Origin: Leptospira sp.
GTDB taxonomy: Bacteria > Spirochaetota > Leptospiria > Leptospirales > Leptospiraceae
Assembly (NCBI GenBank): GCA_025457985.1
Contig: JALOTI010000195.1
Span: 1 to 5,014 of the forward strand
DNA length: 5,014 nt
Direction of reading: 5' to 3'
Numbering within the stretch: position 1 is the stretch's first letter; every line of letters begins with the position of its first letter. Positions 1-5,014 of the stretch are shown here, piece after piece. A program made the position numbers and the translations under genes. The notes below the pieces were generated by a model. That model had not been told where the DNA came from and did no database searches. It saw only the letters and a program-made list of their open reading frames with translations.

Positions 1-1199
1 TTTTAATTCAAAATTTAAATCTTGAAACAAAACTTTTTGGGTTTTCAACCAGAGATGACCTGTTTGATCCCAAATCGGAGTTTAGCTTTGGAACACCTAA
101 CTCATTCACTGCGAATCAACAGTATGGAATTCAAATCTCACCTACACTTTATCTATTAGAATACAACCAAATTATAAGGACTTCCATTCAAACAGATCAG
201 GAATTTTTCACTCGATACCAAAAACGTCCAAACCATGAAACAGAACGAAAAGAACCGAAAAAAAGAAGGGATAGCCAAAGTTTCAGTATTCAGGACGAGA
301 TTCGTTTATGGAACAATCGAATCTTCTTGGTGCCACAAGGTCGATGGGAAAAGTATGAAGATAGATTTGGAAAAGATGAACAGTCTTTCAGAAATCTATT
401 GACCGACCCCTTAGTCGATCCCCTTTACAAAAAGACAGAATTCTTCAACCCCAGTTTTGGAACGAAAGTCATCATTTATAAATCTGCAAAATCTGAATTC
501 GGGAATTTGATGAATATCAGTAGAGAGTTTCGTATACCGACTTTCATAGAATTGTTTGGTGAAAGAGGTAGTATCATAGGGAATACAAATCTCCGCCCTG
601 AACAAAGTAGAAATGCAGACTTTGGTTTTTACCTTCAAACGAATCCTAGCGAAAATTGGATGATCCAATCAGATATATCCTATTTTCAAAAGAGAATTTT
701 TGATATGATTTTGTTTTTACCGAATTCTCAGTTTACACTACGTCCAGAAAATGTGGACCAAGCGATGATCCGCGGAATTGATACCTCTAACAAAGTTGTT
801 TGGAAAAAAGGATTAAAATGGAATTTCAATTATACTTACCAAGATGCTAGAAACATTTCCGACTCACCAGCATTAAACGGAAAATTTCTTCCGCTTCGTT
901 CTAAAAGTCAGGTTTCTACACTGCTTGCCTACTTTTCCAGTTGGGGAGAAATTGGTTTAGAATACCAGTTTATTGGTGCAAATTTTAGAGATAGAACAAA
1001 CGAATTTTTAGGATATTTACCTGCCAGACAATTCGTAAATATTTACATCAATTATATTCCTTATAAAAATCTTGAGACAGGAAATGAATTTTTACTTGGA
1101 TTTGAAGTACGAAATTTGTTAAACACTCGCATTGAAGACTTAGTGGGCTATCCTTTGCCCGGTCGAAGCTATTATCTAACAGGAAGTTATCGGTTTTAA
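1..1199 (+). CDS. TonB-dependent outer-membrane receptor, C-terminal beta-barrel (5' partial)
   Basis: The reading frame is open from the left edge (first whole codon at base 3) to TAA at 1197-1199, giving 398 residues with no start in the window. The GTG at 327 is internal, because the frame continues unbroken upstream with barrel-like sequence. What is seen: alternating polar/aromatic beta-strands; the signature SREFRIPTFIELF followed by NTNLRPEQSRNADFGF (about bases 516-630), matching the 'R.PT..EL' and 'NP.L.PE.S...E.G' pattern of TonB-dependent receptors; a V-NLLN turn and GYPLPGRSYYL near the C-terminus; and a terminal Phe, the usual outer-membrane insertion signal. A very basic stretch around bases 220-275 (KRPNHETERKEPKKRRD) is probably a surface loop. 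The N-terminal signal peptide, TonB box and plug domain must lie upstream; family members are usually 600-800 residues. These receptors import iron chelates, haem, cobalamin or other scarce ligands using TonB energy. The substrate cannot be read from this part. The next gene starts 5 bases downstream, suggesting one operon. Confidence 0.9.
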   Translation, partial: LIQNLNLETKLFGFSTRDDLFDPKSEFSFGTPNSFTANQQYGIQISPTLYLLEYNQIIRTSIQTDQEFFTRYQKRPNHETERKEPKKRRDSQSFSIQDEIRLWNNRIFLVPQGRWEKYEDRFGKDEQSFRNLLTDPLVDPLYKKTEFFNPSFGTKVIIYKSAKSEFGNLMNISREFRIPTFIELFGERGSIIGNTNLRPEQSRNADFGFYLQTNPSENWMIQSDISYFQKRIFDMILFLPNSQFTLRPENVDQAMIRGIDTSNKVVWKKGLKWNFNYTYQDARNISDSPALNGKFLPLRSKSQVSTLLAYFSSWGEIGLEYQFIGANFRDRTNEFLGYLPARQFVNIYINYIPYKNLETGNEFLLGFEVRNLLNTRIEDLVGYPLPGRSYYLTGSYRF

Positions 1200-1204
1200 A
1201 TTCT

Positions 1205-2392
1205 ATGAAAAACTTATTCTTTACGCCATTCCCAAGTGTTTTTTTAATCATCTTTTTATTAATCGACTGTAACAAGTTAGATATTCAAAAACCTGACTTA
1301 TTACAATTTTTACTTCTTTCATCTTCACCGACCTCAGTTGGAGTTGTTACTTCGGATTTTAGCAGCGGGGGTAGGTTTAAAACATTTGAGCCAAACTCTT
1401 TAACTACTTTTCCCACATCTATACCAATTCATTCGGATGCAGTCGGAAGATATTTTTCAGACAAAGTTTATATAATAAACCGATTAAATAGAGATAGTAT
1501 TCAAGTATTAAATCCGAGTCTGGCCTTCGTAACAGAACAAGAGTTTAGTGTTGGTCAAGGCAAAAACCCACAAGACATAAGTGTATATAATGACAAATAT
1601 TTCATAAGTCTTTATAATTCCTTGGAGTTACCCATCTATTCTCGAATCTCCGGGACTGTTATCGGATCTATTTCTCTCGAACCACTCCGAGAGACATTTT
1701 CAACTTCCGGTGTTGTCGATTCTTCTGTTGAGTCTTCTTATATGGTACAAAGCCAAAATCGACTTTTTCTACTTTTGCAGAGATTGGATCGAAATGATGC
1801 CTCCGGATTTTTGCCACCTAATTCAACTTCGTATCTTATCGAAATCGATATGGATTTAAATTCGATAGTCCGAGTTTACGATCTACCTTTTCGAAACCCT
1901 TCAAGTAAAATTCAAAAACTTATTTGGAATGGGGAACCGATCTTGGTGTTTTCCTGTGTGGGTCGTGTTGGTTTTCTCTCACAGTTGGATGGAGGATTGG
2001 TCGCTTTTCATCTCGGTAGGAGAGAATTTTTACCGAATTTACTATACTCCGAAACTACGGCTGGCGGAGACATCCTATCTTTCCAAATCAAGAATGAAGA
2101 GTTGGGTTATGCCTCAATTTTGGATGCAGGATTTAATAAATCAATTCAAGTGTTCCGACCGAGAACAGGTGAAAAAATTGGAACACTTCTGTCGATACCA
2201 GGCAACGTCGGCACCAGTCTTTCCGGACTCCACCTCACTCCCGATGGAAAACTTTTAGTAGGATCCACTGACTTTACGAGACCCGGAATTTTAGTTTATG
2301 ACACAAACCAAGGGAATATCTTGCTGAACCCTATTCCAATCTCTGTTGATTTAACTCCCTTTGATATCTTCCAGTTGCAAAATCTACCTTAA
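1205..2392 (+). CDS. Beta-propeller-like lipoprotein downstream of TonB-dependent receptor
   Basis: A complete 395-residue protein. The ATG at 1205 is chosen because it gives a lipoprotein signal peptide: MKN, a hydrophobic core, then LLID-C22. Asp just before the Cys is unusual for a classical lipobox but fits the relaxed spirochaetal one. After Cys22 comes a hydrophobic/Ser stretch (LLQFLLLSSS, 32-41) as in many leptospiral lipoproteins. No good Shine-Dalgarno precedes it (AGGAAG at 1181-1186 is about 18 bases away), so translation may be coupled to the receptor gene ending 5 bases earlier. The body resembles YncE/YVTN-type propeller proteins: YIINRLNRDSIQVLNP (89-104), SVGQGKNPQDI (115-125), then a YFISLY strand, and later blades such as SIQVFRPRTGEKIGTL and LHLTPDGKLLVGS. 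From family memory, lipoproteins with the 'viNR...D.IqvLdp ... SvG.G.NPqDI' pattern often neighbour TonB-dependent receptors or metal/cobalamin uptake genes. An accessory ligand-binding or surface role is my inference; no enzyme motif is visible. It has no recognised gene name. Confidence 0.85.
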   Translation: MKNLFFTPFPSVFLIIFLLIDCNKLDIQKPDLLQFLLLSSSPTSVGVVTSDFSSGGRFKTFEPNSLTTFPTSIPIHSDAVGRYFSDKVYIINRLNRDSIQVLNPSLAFVTEQEFSVGQGKNPQDISVYNDKYFISLYNSLELPIYSRISGTVIGSISLEPLRETFSTSGVVDSSVESSYMVQSQNRLFLLLQRLDRNDASGFLPPNSTSYLIEIDMDLNSIVRVYDLPFRNPSSKIQKLIWNGEPILVFSCVGRVGFLSQLDGGLVAFHLGRREFLPNLLYSETTAGGDILSFQIKNEELGYASILDAGFNKSIQVFRPRTGEKIGTLLSIPGNVGTSLSGLHLTPDGKLLVGSTDFTRPGILVYDTNQGNILLNPIPISVDLTPFDIFQLQNLP

Positions 2393-2403
2393 AATAATAT
2401 AAT
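2375..2403 (+). promoter_or_regulatory. Candidate sigma70-type promoter for gpmI
   Basis: TTGCAA at 2375-2380 (4 of 6 matches to TTGACA) is followed after exactly 17 bases by a perfect TATAAT at 2398-2403. The -35 box lies inside the last codons of the preceding lipoprotein gene and the -10 lies just after its stop. Transcription would start near 2410, giving a leader of about 20 bases that contains the Shine-Dalgarno sequence of gpmI. A separate promoter makes sense for a central-metabolism gene behind a receptor operon. In AT-rich DNA a chance match is possible, so this is a candidate only. Confidence 0.4.
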
Positions 2404-2409
2404 GGAAAT

Positions 2410-2420
2410 AGGAAGAGGAA
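2410..2420 (+). promoter_or_regulatory. Ribosome binding site of gpmI
   Basis: The purine run AGGAAGAGGAA ends 8 bases before the ATG at 2429. It supports this start over the first downstream Met (Met42), which would remove the metal-binding LDG motif. It is clearly stronger than anything in front of the lipoprotein gene at 1205. Confidence 0.75.
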
Positions 2421-2428
2421 TCTAATAT

Positions 2429-4078
2429 ATGTTAACTCTAAATAACCATCCCAAAGGACCTTTAGCTAAACAAGTTTTACTCGTAATTTTGGATGGAGTG
2501 GGATTCACCAAACAAGACGCAAATGATGGAAATGCTATTGCCAAGGCTAAGATGCCTACTTTAAAAAATCTTTGGGAAAAAGAACCTGTTTTACTTCTAA
2601 AAGCACACGGAACCGCAGTTGGAATGCCGAGCGACGAAGATATGGGAAATTCCGAAGTTGGACACAACGTACTTGGATCTGGGAGAATCTTTGACCAAGG
2701 TGCAAAATTGGTGTCTGAATCAATTGCCTCTGGTCGACTTTTTTCTGGTGAAACATGGACTAAATTAATTCAAAATGCAAAAACCAAAAGCTCAACTCTT
2801 CATTTCATTGGGCTTCTTTCAGATGGAAATGTACACAGTCATATCGATCACCTAAAAGCACTGATAGATAATGCAATCAGACAGGGAATCACCAAAATCC
2901 GAATTCATGTTTTATTAGATGGAAGAGATGTTCCGGAAAAATCGGCGCTGGACTATGTGATTCCCTTTGAAGCATTTCTTGACCAACATAGGAAGAATGG
3001 TCATGATGTTCTAATCGCCTCAGGTGGTGGACGAATGGAAATCACTATGGACCGATACGAAGCTGATTGGTCCATGATCGAAAGAGGATGGAAGATTCAT
3101 GTGGAAGGCGAAGGTCGTACCTTCCCAAGTACAATCGAAGCTATTGAAACATTTCGAAAAGAGAATCCAGCCGTAATTGACCAATACTTGCCAGGATTTG
3201 TGATTGCCGACAAAGATGGGAAACCAGTAGGACTTGTAAAAGAAAACGATAGCGTAATCTTTTTCAATTTTAGAGGAGATAGAGCAATAGAAATCTCTAG
3301 GGCATTTACAGAATCTAATCTTCCAATCAAAAGAAATCAAATTCCAAATGTTGAATATGCAGGAATGATGCAATATGATGGTGATTTGTTTATACCCAAA
3401 CAATACTTAGTTTCGCCACCTGCAATCGACCGAACCATGGGAGAGTATTTAGCGAATAAAGGAATCGCCCAATATGCACTTTCAGAGACACAAAAATATG
3501 GTCACGTTACCTTTTTTTGGAATGGAAATAGATCTGGATACTTTGATCAAAAATTGGAAACATACGAAGAAGTTAAATCAGATGTAATTCCCTTTGACCA
3601 AAAGCCAGAAATGAAAGCAAAAGAAATAACCGATAACCTAATCTTAGCTCTCACATCTCATAAGTATCCTTTTTTACGAGTCAATTACGCTAATGGGGAC
3701 ATGGTCGGTCATACGGGAAACATGGATGCCACAGTGAAAGGATTGGAGTATCTAGACTCATGCCTTGAGAGACTCAAAAAAATCTGTGAAGATACAAATA
3801 CAATTCTTTGTATTACTGCAGATCATGGTAATGCAGATGAAATGTATCAACTAGACAAAAAAGGTAAAGCACAGTTTACAAAGGAAGGTATTCCGATTCC
3901 TAAAACAAGCCATACCTTGAATCCCGTACAATTTGTACTTTTTGATCCAAAACATGAAATCAAATTAAATCCTGGAATTCAAAACCCTGGACTTGCAAAT
4001 GTTGCAGCTACCGTTTTGGACCTCCTTGGTTTTGAGGCGCCTGAAGGTTACTATCCAAGTTTAATCAAAAGAGGTTGA
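2429..4078 (+). CDS. gpmI: 2,3-bisphosphoglycerate-independent phosphoglycerate mutase
   Basis: This cytoplasmic, metal-dependent (usually Mn2+) enzyme interconverts 3-phosphoglycerate and 2-phosphoglycerate through a phosphoserine intermediate (EC 5.4.2.12), in glycolysis and gluconeogenesis. At 549 residues it is complete, against about 510 in E. coli or Bacillus. Alkaline-phosphatase-like phosphatase domain, N-terminal part: ILDG with metal ligand D22; DMGNSEVGH with nucleophile S75. Inserted transferase domain: SDGNVHSH (131-138, H136), DGRD (164-167), SGGGRM and MDRY (198-210), FNFRGDR (279-285, R282 and R285). C-terminal phosphatase part: [15 protein letters not shown] (352-366, K356), NGDMVGHTG (D424, H428), [10 protein letters not shown] (D465, H466) and TSHTL (H495). 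All expected catalytic and metal residues are present, so it should be active. The wording [15 protein letters not shown] and FNFRGDR, rather than GRYYAMDRD and FNFRPDR, marks the plant/kinetoplastid-like long form. The start is fixed by a strong Shine-Dalgarno sequence at 2410-2420. The next gene begins 5 bases after the stop. Confidence 0.97.
   Translation: MLTLNNHPKGPLAKQVLLVILDGVGFTKQDANDGNAIAKAKMPTLKNLWEKEPVLLLKAHGTAVGMPSDEDMGNSEVGHNVLGSGRIFDQGAKLVSESIASGRLFSGETWTKLIQNAKTKSSTLHFIGLLSDGNVHSHIDHLKALIDNAIRQGITKIRIHVLLDGRDVPEKSALDYVIPFEAFLDQHRKNGHDVLIASGGGRMEITMDRYEADWSMIERGWKIHVEGEGRTFPSTIEAIETFRKENPAVIDQYLPGFVIADKDGKPVGLVKENDSVIFFNFRGDRAIEISRAFTESNLPIKRNQIPNVEYAGMMQYDGDLFIPKQYLVSPPAIDRTMGEYLANKGIAQYALSETQKYGHVTFFWNGNRSGYFDQKLETYEEVKSDVIPFDQKPEMKAKEITDNLILALTSHKYPFLRVNYANGDMVGHTGNMDATVKGLEYLDSCLERLKKICEDTNTILCITADHGNADEMYQLDKKGKAQFTKEGIPIPKTSHTLNPVQFVLFDPKHEIKLNPGIQNPGLANVAATVLDLLGFEAPEGYYPSLIKRG
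4069..4074 (+). promoter_or_regulatory. Ribosome binding site inside gpmI 3' end, deciding a TTG start
   Basis: AAGAGG, formed by the last sense codons of gpmI, ends 9 bases before the TTG at 4084. An in-frame TGA at 4081-4083 sits directly before that TTG, so no earlier start exists in this frame. Ribosomes ending gpmI at 4078 could reinitiate here. Confidence 0.6.
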
Positions 4079-4083
4079 TTTGA

Positions 4084-5014
4084 TTGAATTGGAGAGTTGT
4101 TTCTGGCCTATTAAATATTTGGATTCTTTTTTTTGGAATTCAAAGTTGTAACGAGTATGAAATTGGTACTCTGTCTGATGACACAAAACTGCAGATTCGA
4201 AAGGCATTAAAGGCCGAAGGATTTTATGGTGTTGTCCTGATTTCTCAAGATCAGGACATTTTGTACCGTGATTCTCTTATCCCAGATTCAAAAAACAATC
4301 CAAAACAATTATATAAAAAACATAGTTATCCAATCGGTGAGACATCCAAATTATTTACTGCAACAGCTATTCATATTCTTAAATCTGAATCAAAAATCAA
4401 ATTAGATGATAAAGTAAAAAGCTACTTGAAATGGTATCCTGATCCCAAAACAAAAATCTCGGACTTACTCCGTCATACATCAGGGCTCCCAAAATTATTA
4501 GAAATCATAAGCGATTTTGAAGAAAAAAAGCCAACAATATCAAAATCCCAAGTGTTAAATGCCTTCCGTGATTCAAAAAAAATTCCAAGCTTCTCGGCAG
4601 GCGAATATTGGAAATTTTCAAGACTTGATTATGTATTGTTAGGAGAGATAATCTCGATCGTTTCGAAGCAAACTTATGCTGATTTTATAAAAGAAAAGAT
4701 TTTTGTACCGCTCGATATGAAATTGAGTTCCATTGATGATAAAGATCCTCTACTCGGAAATAGTGGAGTTTTTTCTTCACCAGAGGACTTACAAAAATTT
4801 GCTTTTGCCTTTCAAAAAGCTACGATTTTAAACAAAGCCGACAGGGACTCGATTGTAAAAAAAACTATTTTATCTGATCAAGTATCGGAGGATCCTATTG
4901 CCTTCGGGGAAGGTGTGTATGTTGGTGATTATTTTTACTGGGGCTATGGCAAAGAAAAAAATATAGCCAATTTTTACTACCACGACCTAAACAGCCGAAT
5001 CTTTATAACCATTG
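4084..5014 (+). CDS. Serine beta-lactamase-fold lipoprotein with degenerate active site (3' partial)
   Basis: The frame is open from TTG 4084 to the right edge (310 residues). The TTG start is supported by an SD-like AAGAGG 9 bases upstream, by the in-frame stop just before it, and by the signal peptide it yields: MNWRVVSGLLNIWILFFG-IQS-C22, a good lipobox. No in-frame ATG occurs until deep in the domain. The body follows the beta-lactamase/class C PBP (Pfam Beta-lactamase, COG1680-like) pattern: GFYGVVLIS, YPIGETSKLFTATAIHIL, IKLDDKVKSYL, ISDLLRHTSGLP (125-136), FSAGEYWKFSRLDYVLLGEIIS, FIKEKIFVPLDMKLSS, SGVFSSPEDLQKFAFAF. The catalytic motifs look lost. SxxK aligns to ETSK (E86 for Ser; K89 kept), YxN to FSR (178-180), and the HxG/KTG region to YWGYG (285-289) with no His. 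I infer a membrane-anchored pseudoenzyme, perhaps a binding or regulatory protein. The gene starts 5 bases after gpmI, so it is probably co-transcribed. Fold assignment is firm; function is unknown. Confidence 0.85.
   Translation, partial: MNWRVVSGLLNIWILFFGIQSCNEYEIGTLSDDTKLQIRKALKAEGFYGVVLISQDQDILYRDSLIPDSKNNPKQLYKKHSYPIGETSKLFTATAIHILKSESKIKLDDKVKSYLKWYPDPKTKISDLLRHTSGLPKLLEIISDFEEKKPTISKSQVLNAFRDSKKIPSFSAGEYWKFSRLDYVLLGEIISIVSKQTYADFIKEKIFVPLDMKLSSIDDKDPLLGNSGVFSSPEDLQKFAFAFQKATILNKADRDSIVKKTILSDQVSEDPIAFGEGVYVGDYFYWGYGKEKNIANFYYHDLNSRIFITI

Noticed and set aside
411..668. Antisense open frame within the receptor gene, and another at 1048-1275
   Set aside because: They overlap strongly supported coding sequence on the other strand, and their translations show no domain or plausible signal.
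1181..1186. AGGAAG as ribosome binding site for the lipoprotein at 1205
   Set aside because: The spacing of about 18 bases to the ATG is too long for normal use; coupling to the upstream gene is more likely.
327..1199. GTG at 327 as the true start of a 290-residue protein
   Set aside because: The same frame is open back to the left edge with barrel-like sequence, no signal peptide follows the GTG, and the family is much longer. It is an internal codon of a partial gene.
1929..2258. + strand frame inside the propeller lipoprotein gene
   Set aside because: It is an out-of-frame shadow of the lipoprotein, whose own frame is continuous and shows blade motifs on both sides.
2393..2428. Terminator between the lipoprotein and gpmI
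   Set aside because: The 36-base gap contains no GC-rich inverted repeat or T tract; it is A/purine rich and is better explained by a -10 box and Shine-Dalgarno.
3020..3403. Antisense open frames across gpmI (also 2422-2667, 2556-2756 and 3097-3330)
   Set aside because: They lie fully or almost fully inside a well-recognised enzyme gene, have no family resemblance and lack convincing start signals.
4384..4395. SESK (S101-K104) as the catalytic SxxK motif of the beta-lactamase-fold protein
   Set aside because: It falls after the helix that follows the active-site motif, where family members have a variable 'eeGKl.LdD' segment. The conserved IG...K.FTA context points to E86-T-S-K89 instead.

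Overview
The window is AT-rich (roughly 35-40% GC by eye) and densely packed. It holds four genes, all on the + strand, separated by only 5, 36 and 5 bases. The gene styles suggest a spirochaete of the genus Leptospira: lipoproteins with relaxed lipoboxes and hydrophobic/serine-rich N-termini, a TonB-dependent receptor, and a long-form GpmI. This assignment is from pattern recognition, not a database search, and I do not name a species.

Layout: (1) From the left edge to 1199 is the C-terminal beta-barrel of a TonB-dependent outer-membrane receptor; its plug domain lies outside the window. (2) 1205-2392 encodes a lipoprotein with beta-propeller (YncE-like) character, of a kind I associate with outer-membrane uptake loci. 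(3) 2429-4078 encodes 2,3-bisphosphoglycerate-independent phosphoglycerate mutase (GpmI), complete and with all recognisable catalytic and metal-binding residues. Its motif variants are of the plant/kinetoplastid long type. A plausible sigma70-type promoter (TTGCAA, 17 bp, TATAAT) overlaps the end of the lipoprotein gene, followed by a strong Shine-Dalgarno sequence. (4) From 4084 to beyond the right edge runs a lipoprotein with the serine beta-lactamase / class C penicillin-binding-protein fold. It begins with TTG five bases after the gpmI stop.

How they fit together: genes 1 and 2 look like a receptor and accessory lipoprotein at the cell surface. Genes 3 and 4 look transcriptionally and probably translationally linked. 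The glycolytic/gluconeogenic enzyme is thus flanked on both sides by exported lipoprotein genes, which more likely reflects a shared transcript than a shared pathway.

The observation most worth following is that gene 4 keeps the overall fold signatures of a serine hydrolase but appears to have lost all three catalytic motifs. SxxK reads GETSK (E86), YxN reads FSR (178-180), and the HxG/KTG region reads YWGYG without a His. It therefore looks like a pseudoenzyme lipoprotein. I see no RNA genes, mobile elements, CRISPR arrays or convincing intrinsic terminators, and no wholly new system.
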